NCBI RefSeq assembly: GCF_036032445.1
Contig: NZ_CP107932.1
Location: 6,202,501-6,266,500, forward strand
Direction of reading: 5' to 3'
Origin: Nocardia sp. NBC_00416
Lineage (GTDB): Bacteria > Actinomycetota > Actinomycetes > Mycobacteriales > Mycobacteriaceae
Length of the DNA: 64,000 nt
The notes under the pieces are model-generated. The model was given only the letters and a program-made list of their open reading frames with translations. It ran no database searches and had not been told where the DNA came from. Shown here piece after piece: positions 47,226 through 54,223 of the stretch. Position numbers and translations under genes: made by a program. Position 1 is the first letter of the stretch; each line of letters begins with the position of its first letter.

Positions 47226-48017
47226 TTGGAGATCGCGATAGCGGAGCTGCCCGAGCAGACTGGAGAGGACCGCGCTCTGTCCCACGACGCCGGTGTCATA
47301 GTTCTCGATGGCGCAACCTCTCACGCCCCCGGTATCCCTTCAGCCCGCCGGTACGTAGACGTCTTGGGCGCTGCGCTCGTCGGCCGTCTAGGCCGGGCCG
47401 ACACCCTCCGCGAAATCCTGGCCGATGCGATCCGAGGCACCACCGAAGTGCTCGACCTGCAACCGAACTCGTCACCCTCGAGCACTGTCGCAATCGTGCA
47501 GATCCAAACCCGCTCAGTCGAAGTACTGGTACTGGGGGACACCACCGTCATCGTCGGGTTCAACGATGGTCGGTACGAGGTCATCACGGACGATCGGTTG
47601 AGCAACCTCGCCATTCCCGAGAGTGCGGAATATCAGCGCCGATTGGCCGAAGGGGCAGGATACGACGACACTCACCGCCGACTTCTTCGTGAATTACAGC
47701 GTCAGCAGCATTCGCAACGAAATCGGTCTACTGGCTACTGGATTGCCGAAGCCGACCCATCAGCAGCTGACCAGGCGGTTTTGACATCCTATTCGTGCGA
47801 TTCGGTCGGTTGGGTCGTGGTGGCCACCGATGGTGCGCGCGACACTCTCGAGGCCATCGGTATCGGCTGGCGGGACATTGCGGTTCAACAACCCGCGGCT
47901 CTGCTCGATCTTCTCGCTCGGTGCCACGACTGGGAGGCCGACGTCGATCCTGACGGCCGACGCTTGCCCCGGGCAAAGCGCCACGACGACAAGACGATCG
48001 CGGTCATTCGCCTCTAG
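47226..48017 (+). CDS. PP2C-family protein phosphatase
   Basis: The product is 263 residues from the TTG at 47226, 4 bp after the HTH gene. PP2C metal and fold motifs are visible in order: GVIVLDGATSHAP (Asp-Gly), SSPSSTVAIVQIQ, VEVLVLGDTTVIVG, GWVVVATDGARDTLE and the terminal HDDKTIAVIRL (Asp-Asp). It is therefore a stand-alone, manganese-type Ser/Thr phosphatase or SpoIIE-like protein. The pairing with an HTH-sensor protein suggests a partner-switch or dephosphorylation control. Its TAG stop lies within the CTAG at the left edge of IS-B. The flanks joined without the element would also read TAG, so the protein is probably full length. Confidence 0.85.
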   Translation: MEIAIAELPEQTGEDRALSHDAGVIVLDGATSHAPGIPSARRYVDVLGAALVGRLGRADTLREILADAIRGTTEVLDLQPNSSPSSTVAIVQIQTRSVEVLVLGDTTVIVGFNDGRYEVITDDRLSNLAIPESAEYQRRLAEGAGYDDTHRRLLRELQRQQHSQRNRSTGYWIAEADPSAADQAVLTSYSCDSVGWVVVATDGARDTLEAIGIGWRDIAVQQPAALLDLLARCHDWEADVDPDGRRLPRAKRHDDKTIAVIRL

Positions 48018-48034
48018 GGCCTGTGTCGAAGTAA

Positions 48035-48073
48035 CAGGTGGGGTGGCACCGCTATGCGGTGCCACCCCACCTG
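48035..48073. terminator. left subterminal hairpin of IS-B
   Basis: CAGGTGGGGTGGCACCG (48035-48051) pairs perfectly with CGGTGCCACCCCACCTG (48057-48073) around CTATG. It lies between the terminal repeat and the transposase leader, so it would stop transcription entering from the PP2C operon. Confidence 0.6.
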
Positions 48074-48111
48074 CTGATTTCTGAAACATCTTGGCCGCGT
48101 TGGCAAATAGG

Positions 48112-48171
48112 CGAGGTCTCCGGTAAGTCGGTTGAACGACCAAGTAAAACCGAAGACCGACCGGAGACCTC
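48112..48171 (+). promoter_or_regulatory. leader hairpin covering the IS-B transposase ribosome-binding site
   Basis: GAGGTCTCCGGT (48113-48124) pairs with ACCGGAGACCTC (48160-48171), which directly precedes the ATG at 48172 and contains its GGAG site. The 35-nt loop includes GGTTGAACGACCAAG, identical to the loop of IS-A. Confidence 0.75.
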
Positions 48172-49074
48172 ATGGCCAGCGTAGCGGTGACGGGGCGCGC
48201 GGATCTGACCGATGCGCAATGGGCGCGGTTGCAGCCGCTGCTGCCCCGTAACCAGAAGACGAGCCGTCCGCCCGTGTGGACGAAACGACAACTCATCAAC
48301 GGAATCAGATGGCGCACCCGCGTCGGTTGCCCGTGGCGCGATATCCCAGCCCACTACGGATCCTGGTCGGCGATCTATGGGCTTTTCCGGCGATGGCAGC
48401 GAACCGGAGCTTGGGCAGTGATCCTGAAAACGCTGCAAGCCTGCGCCGAGGCCGCCGGTGCGATCAGATGGCAGATCAGCGTCGACTCCACGATCATGCG
48501 AGCCCATCAGCACGCGGCCGGGGCCCGCCGCGACCCCGACAATCAAGCTGAACCACCGAGCGGCCCCGGTGAGCGCGAACCCGGTGACCATGCCCTGGGC
48601 CGGTCACGAGGCGGATGGACAACAAAACTACATTTGACCTGCGAGGACCGTTGCCGGGTGATGAGCATGCTGCTCACCGGCGGCCAGGCCGGCGACAGTC
48701 CGCACTTCGCGGCGGTCCTCGACCGGATCCAGATCCCCGCATCCGGGAGCCGGGCCCGCCGACGACCGGATCGCGTACTGGCCGACAAGGCGTACTCCAG
48801 TCGCGGCAACCGCAACTGGCTGCGTCGGCGCGGGATCAAAGCCACGATCCCGGTGCCCGACGGTCAAGCCGGCCACCGCTGGGCCCGCGGTTCGGCCGGT
48901 GGACGACCACCGGCGTTCGATCCGGTGATCTACCGTGACCGCAACACCATCGAACGCGGCATCAACCAGCTCAAACAACACCGTGCAGTCGCCACCCGAT
49001 TCGACAAACTCGCCGTCCGCTACCTCGCAACCATCCACATCGCCGCGATCAACCAATGGCTCCGCCACCCATGA
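48172..49074 (+). CDS. IS5-family transposase
   Basis: The product is 300 residues in a single frame. Motifs follow the IS-A enzyme: LTDAQWARLQPLLPRNQKTS, GIRWRTRVGCPWRDIPAHYG, VDSTIMRAHQHAAGARRD (first Asp), VLADKAYSSRGNRNWLRRRG (second Asp) and ERGINQLKQHRAVATRFDK (Glu). All DDE residues are present, so the enzyme looks functional. The stop codon overlaps the first bases of the right subterminal hairpin. Expression is probably limited by the leader hairpin at 48112-48171. Confidence 0.95.
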   Translation: MASVAVTGRADLTDAQWARLQPLLPRNQKTSRPPVWTKRQLINGIRWRTRVGCPWRDIPAHYGSWSAIYGLFRRWQRTGAWAVILKTLQACAEAAGAIRWQISVDSTIMRAHQHAAGARRDPDNQAEPPSGPGEREPGDHALGRSRGGWTTKLHLTCEDRCRVMSMLLTGGQAGDSPHFAAVLDRIQIPASGSRARRRPDRVLADKAYSSRGNRNWLRRRGIKATIPVPDGQAGHRWARGSAGGRPPAFDPVIYRDRNTIERGINQLKQHRAVATRFDKLAVRYLATIHIAAINQWLRHP

Positions 49075-49107
49075 GCAGTGGGCGGGCCGTCGGCCCGCCC
49101 ACTGCTC
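49073..49107. terminator. right subterminal hairpin of IS-B
   Basis: GAGCAGTGGGCGGGCCG (49073-49089) pairs perfectly with CGGCCCGCCCACTGCTC (49091-49107) around a single T (a larger loop in practice). It starts within the transposase stop codon and is the likely transposase terminator. Confidence 0.65.
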
Positions 49108-49326
49108 ACCACTTCGACACACGCCCTAGTCTGCTCCGAACCTCCTGGGCCTGCATTTGAGGTCCGGCGTTTGGATTGACCGGAGTGTTGACGCCGGACT
49201 TGGTGAGGTTGTGACCGGGCCGACGCCCTGAACGCAAGATGTTCACGGCCGGGCAATGATCGCGGGGGCGCTAGAGGCGGGGTGATGGCGCTTTGGGCGG
49301 TCACAAGTGGGCAGTCGGCTCCGCAG

Positions 49327-50586
49327 TTAGGGTGCGGCCTGCCAGAGTGCATCGATGGGTAGCGCGCGAAGGCGGTCGCCGAACGGTAGTGAGTGCTGGC
49401 CGGAGTAGAGAATGAATCCCGCGATGAACCGGTCGCCGAGGCGGTCGCGAAGATGCCGGAGGCCGGCGAAATCCGGTGTGCGCACGGTGGCCGCGGCTTT
49501 CACTTCGATACCGATGATCCGGCCGTCGGCGGTTTCCAGAACCGCATCTACCTCGACCTTGTCCTTGGTGCGGTAATGCCACAGTGTTACTCGTTCGTCA
49601 TTCCAGGTGAGCTGGCGGGCCAATTCCATGAGGACAAAGTTTTCGAGCACTGAGCCGGCGGCGCCGCCTGGGTCGGCGAGCCGGGCGGGTCCTTGGCCGA
49701 GCAGGTGGCAGAGGATGCCGGAATCGACGAAGGCGAGCTTGGGTGTTCCGATCGTACGATAGGTGGCACCTGCGGACCAGGCCGGAATGGTTTTGATGAG
49801 GAATACGGTTTCCAGCAGCGCGAGGTAGCGGGCGACGGTGGTGCGATGAACCTCGAGCTCACCGGCGAGGGTGCCTGCAACCAGTAGGTTCGCGCTGCGA
49901 ACTGCCAACAGCTGCAAGAGTTTCCGGAGTTGTGTGGGGCGTTCGATCGCCCCGATCTCTTGGATATCCCGCTTGATCAAGGTGTCGAGGTAGTTCTCGA
50001 AGAAGGCGGGTCGGCGCCGATCCGTCCGGCGAACCGCTTCTGGGTAGCCTCCGGCTGCGGCAAGTTCCAGGTAATCGCGGCGGCGCAGTGTCGAATCGTG
50101 AACGAGCCTCGGGCCATGGGTGAAGGCGGCATCGACGAAGCGGTCGGGCGCGGTGGCGATCTCGCCCTGCGAGAAGGGCCAAAGTTCGATGGTCTCCATG
50201 CGTCCGGGTAACGCGTCGGGCAGTGATTTCAGAGCGAGTACCTGAGCCGATCCGGTGAGCAGAAATTGTCCGGGCGTCGGGTCGGTATCGACCTCGATCT
50301 TGATCGGTAGAAATAGTTCTGGAGCTCGCTGCACCTCGTCGATAACCAGGAGACCGTCGTGTTCGACGAAGCTGACGGGGTCGTCGTGCGCGGCCCGCAG
50401 AGTCGCGGGGTCGTCCAGTGTCAGGGTGCGCATCGGCTGATGCCGCTCGGCGACCAGCCGGGTCAGCGTGCTCTTACCGGTCTGACGTGCGCCATTGATG
50501 GCGACAACACGGGTGTCCGCCAGAGCGTCATCGACCATGACCTGGGCTTTTCGTGCGACCAGGCTGGATGGGACGGGATTCGGCAT
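49327..50586 (-). CDS. AAA ATPase with DUF4143 domain
   Basis: The product is 419 residues from the ATG at 50586 (MPNPVPSSLVARKAQVMVDD). The N-terminal AAA_14 domain has Walker A VAINGARQTGKSTL, Walker B GLLVIDEVQRAPEL and sensor region GQFLLTGSAQVLALKSLPD. After WPFSQGEI, a helical region and a winged-helix-like segment (LLAVRSANLLVAGTLAGELE) lead to the C-terminal DUF4143. There FVDSGILCHLL and an endonuclease-like core (EVDAVLETADGRIIGIEVKA, a D-x-n-E-x-K pattern) are seen. This family is widespread, often horizontally acquired, and its role is unclear (nuclease or defence/toxin proposals exist). Seven iteron-like repeats lie directly upstream. Confidence 0.9.
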   Translation of the reverse strand: MPNPVPSSLVARKAQVMVDDALADTRVVAINGARQTGKSTLTRLVAERHQPMRTLTLDDPATLRAAHDDPVSFVEHDGLLVIDEVQRAPELFLPIKIEVDTDPTPGQFLLTGSAQVLALKSLPDALPGRMETIELWPFSQGEIATAPDRFVDAAFTHGPRLVHDSTLRRRDYLELAAAGGYPEAVRRTDRRRPAFFENYLDTLIKRDIQEIGAIERPTQLRKLLQLLAVRSANLLVAGTLAGELEVHRTTVARYLALLETVFLIKTIPAWSAGATYRTIGTPKLAFVDSGILCHLLGQGPARLADPGGAAGSVLENFVLMELARQLTWNDERVTLWHYRTKDKVEVDAVLETADGRIIGIEVKAAATVRTPDFAGLRHLRDRLGDRFIAGFILYSGQHSLPFGDRLRALPIDALWQAAP

Positions 50587-50606
50587 CCCGCCATCATCCC
50601 TGGTAT

Positions 50607-50756
50607 GCACGCTTGGCCGCAAGTGTGGCGCACGCTTGGCCGCAGGTATGGCGCACGCTTGGCCGCTTCTTCGTGCACGCTTGGCCGCTGGCGTGTGCAC
50701 GTTTGGTCGTATAGTCGACGTGCGTTCGGCCGCTCCTGACTCGCGCGTTCGGCCGC
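50607..50756. repeat. seven iteron-like direct repeats, 22-23 bp period
   Basis: Copies of GCACGCTTGGCCGC begin at 50607, 50630, 50653, 50675, 50697, 50720 and 50743, with steps of 23, 23, 22, 22, 23 and 23. The first four are identical over 14 bp. The fifth (GCACGTTTGGTCGT), sixth (GTGCGTTCGGCCGC) and seventh (GCGCGTTCGGCCGC) are degenerate. The 8-9-bp gaps are unrelated. The array spans 21-170 bp upstream of the leftward ATPase start. Confidence 0.9.
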
Positions 50757-50764
50757 GTGCGGGT

Positions 50765-50896
50765 GTGTGCCCCGCTGTGCGGTCGCCGCTGGCCCGACAG
50801 TACTGGGCGATCCAGCAGGAAGTACCGGTGCCGGTGGCCGAGGCCTACTCCCGGCTCGTCGATGCCGGCTTCACGAGTCGCGTGCTGCCGGAGTAG
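50765..50896 (+). pseudogene. short possible gene remnant
   Basis: A frame ending at 50896 contains a protein-like stretch, PLARQYWAIQQEVPVPVAEA followed by YSRLVDAGFTSRVLPE, with ordinary codon usage for this genome. It has no clear start or ribosome-binding site and overlaps the end of the convergent PadR gene by 26 bp. It may be the 3' remnant of a gene lost next to the iteron array, or chance. Confidence 0.25.
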
Positions 50897-51446
50897 GTCT
50901 ACCCGGCTCGTGCGAACGGGATTCCCGGTCGAGGTCGGCGACGGTGGTTTCCAGCCAGGCCCGGTCGGCGCGGCTGGTCGCGGCGGCGAGGGTGAGCATG
51001 CCCTTGCGGAACCGGTCGGTCATCTCGGCGGCGCGCAGGGGTTTGCCGTCCGCGTAGAAATAGCTGGCCGGTCCTTCCATGAACTCCAGCCGGCGGCGCA
51101 GGACTCGGGCCTGGTCGGCCGGGTCGGGCAGGAGGCCGAGGAAGGCGAGTAGGACGAGGAACGAGTTGCGGTCGGTGATCTCGACGTCGGCCGGCTCGCG
51201 GAGCCGGTGGAGCAACTCGGCCCGGCCCGCCGCGGTGAGGGAGAGCACTTGGCGTGGGGTGGCTCCGCGGCCGGGCTCCTCCTGCCGGTCCACCAGTCCC
51301 GCCTTGCGCAGCCGGTTCAGCGCGGGATAGAGCGCCCCGTCGCTGACCGGGCGGACATGGCCCGACAAGCCCGAGATCCGGGCCCGGAGCTCATAGGCGT
51401 GCAGCGGCTCCTCGGCCAGGAATCCCAAGATGCTCAAGGTCAACAC
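50871..51446 (-). CDS. PadR-family transcriptional regulator
   Basis: The product is 191 residues. The N-terminal winged helix MLTLSILGFLAEEPLHAYEL, then VSDGALYPALNRLRKAGLVD and a TPRQVLSLTAAGRAELLHRL wing, is typical of PadR. A C-terminal Vir-like helical domain (FLVLLAFLGLLPDPADQARV) follows. It is divergent from two hydrolase genes across 72 bp that contain a TGACTCTA/TAGAGTCA inverted repeat, so it probably represses both itself and the hydrolases until an aromatic or drug-like ligand binds. The ligand is unknown. Confidence 0.9.
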   Translation of the reverse strand: MLTLSILGFLAEEPLHAYELRARISGLSGHVRPVSDGALYPALNRLRKAGLVDRQEEPGRGATPRQVLSLTAAGRAELLHRLREPADVEITDRNSFLVLLAFLGLLPDPADQARVLRRRLEFMEGPASYFYADGKPLRAAEMTDRFRKGMLTLAAATSRADRAWLETTVADLDRESRSHEPGRPTPAARDS

Positions 51447-51481
51447 GGCGCCATCCTACCGATTGAACCCACTAATAGTGT

Positions 51482-51512
51482 TGACTCTATTAGAGTGTCT
51501 CGATTAGAGTCA
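51482..51512. promoter_or_regulatory. PadR operator candidate
   Basis: TGACTCTA (51482-51489) and TAGAGTCA (51505-51512) form a perfect 8-bp inverted repeat. An extra overlapping TTAGAGT at 51490-51496 gives a second dyad with the left arm. The site is 6 bp from the hydrolase ATG at 51519, so binding would block transcription or translation start. Confidence 0.65.
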
Positions 51513-51518
51513 CTGCCC

Positions 51519-52178
51519 ATGTCGACCTTCGTTCTGATCCCCGGCGGCTGGCACGGCGGGTGGCGCTTCCGTGAGATCGCCGAAACTCTTCGGCTCCAAG
51601 GACACTCGGCCTTCCCCGTGACCCTGACGGGCCTGGGCGATCGGGCCCATCTGCGTACCGCGGGGACGAATCTGGACACCCACATCCAGGACGTTGTCAG
51701 CCTGTTCGAGGCCGAAGACATCCACGACGCCGTGCTCGTCGGGCACAGCTACGCCGGAATGGTCATCACCGGCGCCGCGGCCCGCCTGCCCGGCCGCGTC
51801 CGGCGGCTGGTCTACAGCGATGCCTACGTTCCGGCCGATGGCGACTCCTGCTTCGAGCTCACGACGCCGGCCTTCCGGGAGCTGTTCCTCCAGGGAGCCC
51901 GGCTCGACGGACACAGCGTCGAACCTCCACCGGGCCTGGACCCGCGGACGACCCCGCATCCGCTCGCCTCGTTCCTGCAGCGGATCCGGCTCGACGGCCC
52001 GATCCAGGTCCACCGCAAGGACTACATCTACCTGGACGGCTGGTCCGGCACCCCTTTCGCCGAGGTCTACCAGCGGCTTCGCCGCGACCCCGGCTGGCGC
52101 GTGCACACCCTGCCGACCGGACACAATGTCGCCGCCGAAGCCCCCGAAGCCTTTGTTCAGATCCTGCTCGAGGAGTGA
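51519..52178 (+). CDS. alpha/beta hydrolase (EstC/salicylate-esterase-like)
   Basis: The product is 219 residues. It begins MSTFVLIPGGWHGGWRFREI, with the oxyanion-loop GGWHG of the EstC/HNL-like group. The nucleophile elbow is AVLVGHSYAGMVITG (Ser in GHSYAG), the acid is in the YSDAYVPADGDS region, and the catalytic His is in LPTGHNVAAEAPEAF. It is cytosolic. The start lies against the operator of the divergent PadR gene, so expression is probably ligand-induced. The next hydrolase starts 4 bp downstream, so they form an operon. The substrate is not readable. Confidence 0.9.
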   Translation: MSTFVLIPGGWHGGWRFREIAETLRLQGHSAFPVTLTGLGDRAHLRTAGTNLDTHIQDVVSLFEAEDIHDAVLVGHSYAGMVITGAAARLPGRVRRLVYSDAYVPADGDSCFELTTPAFRELFLQGARLDGHSVEPPPGLDPRTTPHPLASFLQRIRLDGPIQVHRKDYIYLDGWSGTPFAEVYQRLRRDPGWRVHTLPTGHNVAAEAPEAFVQILLEE

Positions 52179-52182
52179 AACC

Positions 52183-52968
52183 ATGACCGAACTCATTGTC
52201 GGAGACGCCCGCGTCCACTATCGCGTCGAGGGTGACGGGCCCGCACTGGTACTGGTGCACGGCACCGGCCCCGGGTCGGTGAGCTGGAACGGCACCAGCG
52301 GCCTGCTGGCCGATCGGCACACCGTGCTGTTGCCCGACCTCGGCGGAAGCGAGAAGGCCGAGGACGCCGGCGGTGATCTCACCGTCGAAATACTCGCCGA
52401 GCAGCTGGCCGCCGTGATCGAGGATTCGGACTCGGCGCCCGTGGACGTCCTCGGATTCTCACTGGGATCCGTGGTGGCCGCGGCCCTCGCGGCCACCCGG
52501 CCAGAGTTGGTGCGCCGCCTGATCTTGGTCGCGGCCCTGAGTCATGCCGAGGACGAGTACGTGCGTACGAACATGGCGGTATGGCTGAGCCTTTCCCATG
52601 ATGCCGAGGCCTTCGGCCGATACGCGGCCCTGACCGCCCACAGTCGCCGGTACCTCAACGACATCGGCAGCGAGGCCGTCGAACGCACCGCCCGCTTCAT
52701 GCGGCCCAGCCCCGGAGTGCTGCGGCAGATCGACCTCGTCCGCCGCGTCGACATCCGCGACCTGTTGCCCGGCATTCAGGCCGAAACACTCGTGATCGGC
52801 TGCACCCAGGACGCTTTCGTCCCCGTCGAGAACGTACGCGAGCTGCACGCTGCCATCCCCGGCAGCCGCTATGCCGAAATCGACAGCGGTCATGTGGTCC
52901 GCCTCGAGCGGCCCGACGAGTTCGTCCGGGTGGTCCGGGAATTCCTGGAGCCTGTCACCACCGCCTGA
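52183..52968 (+). CDS. alpha/beta hydrolase
   Basis: The product is 261 residues from the ATG at 52183 (MTELIVGDARVHYRVEGDGP). Hydrolase motifs are LVLVHGTGPGS (oxyanion loop), DVLGFSLGSVVAAALA (nucleophile Ser in GFSLGS), GCTQDAFVPVENVREL (acid) and EIDSGHVVRLERPDEF (His). It resembles MhpC/haloperoxidase-like hydrolases. It is coupled to the preceding hydrolase, so both may act on one compound class and share PadR control. Confidence 0.9.
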   Translation: MTELIVGDARVHYRVEGDGPALVLVHGTGPGSVSWNGTSGLLADRHTVLLPDLGGSEKAEDAGGDLTVEILAEQLAAVIEDSDSAPVDVLGFSLGSVVAAALAATRPELVRRLILVAALSHAEDEYVRTNMAVWLSLSHDAEAFGRYAALTAHSRRYLNDIGSEAVERTARFMRPSPGVLRQIDLVRRVDIRDLLPGIQAETLVIGCTQDAFVPVENVRELHAAIPGSRYAEIDSGHVVRLERPDEFVRVVREFLEPVTTA

Positions 52969-52995
52969 GTTCATTGCTGCCCATGGGCGCGGATC

Positions 52996-53613
52996 TCACT
53001 CCGGGGCGCGATCCCGGCGGCCGGGGCCGGTGCGGATGGCGTCGAGGATCCGGCGTAGCGAGGCGAGAGTGTCGGCGAGGGCGTCGGGGTCGGGGGAGGC
53101 GGCGAGCCAGAGCGCGGCTTCGTTCATGGCGCCGGACAGCAGGTGGGTGAGCGGCGGTACGGGCTGGGCCGGGATGACGCCATCGGCGACCAGCATGGTG
53201 AGGGCTTCGGCGAGGTGGCGGGCGGAGGTGGTCTCGTCCAGGGCGCGCCACTCCTGCCAGCCGAGCACGGCGGGGCCGTCGATCAGCATGATGCGCTGGA
53301 TCTCCGGGGTGGTGCAGGTGGTCAGGAAGGTTTCGCAGCCGGCGACGAGCTGTTCCCACGGGTCGGTTCGGGCATCCGCGGCGGCGGCGACGCGATCCCC
53401 GACCTCGGACTGCACATCCTCGAGGACCGCGCGGAACAAGGCGAGTTTGCTGTCGAAGCTGTGGTAGAGCGCGCCCTTGGTGACGCCCGCGGCCGTGACG
53501 ATCTCCGAAATTCCCACGGCGGCATAACCTTTTGTCGCGAACAGGCGCCTGCTCTCGTGGAGCAGGGTGCGGCGGGTCTGTTCCCGCTGCTGGATGCGCA
53601 GCGATGCGGCCAT
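52996..53613 (-). CDS. TetR-family transcriptional regulator
   Basis: The product is 205 residues from the ATG at 53613, placed 6 nt after GGGAAGG. The HTH (ESRRLFATKGYAAVGISEIV, TAAGVTKGALYHSFDSKLAL) is standard TetR. The C-terminal domain (VAGCETFLTTCTTPEIQRIM then LIDGPAVLGWQEWRALDETT) is of the TetR_C type seen in AcrR-like regulators. Two palindromic sites (53632-53678) lie in the gap to the divergent VOC gene. The pair looks like a local regulator and its target. Confidence 0.92.
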   Translation of the reverse strand: MAASLRIQQREQTRRTLLHESRRLFATKGYAAVGISEIVTAAGVTKGALYHSFDSKLALFRAVLEDVQSEVGDRVAAAADARTDPWEQLVAGCETFLTTCTTPEIQRIMLIDGPAVLGWQEWRALDETTSARHLAEALTMLVADGVIPAQPVPPLTHLLSGAMNEAALWLAASPDPDALADTLASLRRILDAIRTGPGRRDRAPE

Positions 53614-53631
53614 CACGAACCTTCCCATTGA

Positions 53632-53678
53632 CATACCAACGGTATGCGACCTAGCGTAGTTCGCATACCGTTGGTATG
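53632..53678. promoter_or_regulatory. double TetR operator
   Basis: CATACCAACGGTATG (53632-53646) and CATACCGTTGGTATG (53664-53678) are each CATACC-N3-GGTATG palindromes. They are also exact inverse copies of each other, 32 bp apart. They occupy the promoter shared by the TetR and VOC genes. Confidence 0.85.
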
Positions 53679-53706
53679 TGAATCTTCCGACGTGAAAGAG
53701 GCGCAC

Positions 53707-54162
53707 GTGGCACTCAGCAGCTTCTACCCGGTCATCGGCACCACCCGCATCGCCCAGGCGCGCGATTTCTACACTCGTTGGTTCGATTTCGAGATCACCT
53801 TCGAAGCGGACTGGTATGTCAGCCTGCGGCGCGCGGCGGGCGAACGCCACTACGAACTGGCGTTGCTCGATCCCACACACCCGACCCTCCCCGAGAATCA
53901 CCGCAAACCCGTCCAGGGGCTGCTACTCAACTTCGAGGTCGACGACGTCGACGCCGAATGGGAGCGACTGGTCGTGCACGGCGGATTGACGGCCGAACTC
54001 GATATTCGCTCGGAGGATTTCGGTCAGCGGCACTTCATCATCGCCGATCCGAGCGGCGTGCTGATCGACATCATCACCGAGATCGCACCCCTCGGCGAAT
54101 TCGCCGAGCAGTACGCCGCCGGACATGTCGGGCAGGCGGGCGGGCGGCGCAACCCGAGGTGA
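53707..54162 (+). CDS. glyoxalase/VOC-superfamily protein
   Basis: The product is 151 residues from the GTG at 53707, preferred because AAAGAGG lies 6 nt upstream; GTG at 53692 is possible. The paired beta-alpha-beta-beta-beta modules of the vicinal-oxygen-chelate fold are visible (PVIGTTRIAQARDFYTRWFD, WYVSLRRAAGERHYELALLD, LLNFEVDDVDAEWERLVVHG, GQRHFIIADPSGVLIDIITE). Members include glyoxalases, dioxygenases and antibiotic-sequestering proteins. The divergent TetR gene and double operator suggest ligand-inducible detoxification or binding, which is inference. Confidence 0.88.
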   Translation: MALSSFYPVIGTTRIAQARDFYTRWFDFEITFEADWYVSLRRAAGERHYELALLDPTHPTLPENHRKPVQGLLLNFEVDDVDAEWERLVVHGGLTAELDIRSEDFGQRHFIIADPSGVLIDIITEIAPLGEFAEQYAAGHVGQAGGRRNPR

Positions 54163-54223
54163 GCAGGCGAGGGCCCCGGCTGTGATGCCGAGACCCTCAC
54201 CTGCGTCGGCACTGGTCGGTGGG

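Larger units (their letters stand above)
48014..49129 (+). mobile_element. IS5-family insertion sequence (IS-B)
   Basis: Terminal inverted repeats match at 18 of 19 bases: CTAGGGCCTGTGTCGAAGT (48014-48032) and the inverse of CTAGGGCGTGTGTCGAAGT (49111-49129). CTAG at both edges fits a TA target duplication. Perfect 17-bp hairpins lie just inside each end (48035-48073 and 49073-49107). One intact transposase gene is read rightwards. Insertion occurred exactly at the PP2C stop codon. Confidence 0.92.

Noticed and set aside
50607..50756. CRISPR array
   Set aside because: Repeats are only 14 bp, gaps are 8-9 bp, copies degrade in one direction and no cas gene is near.
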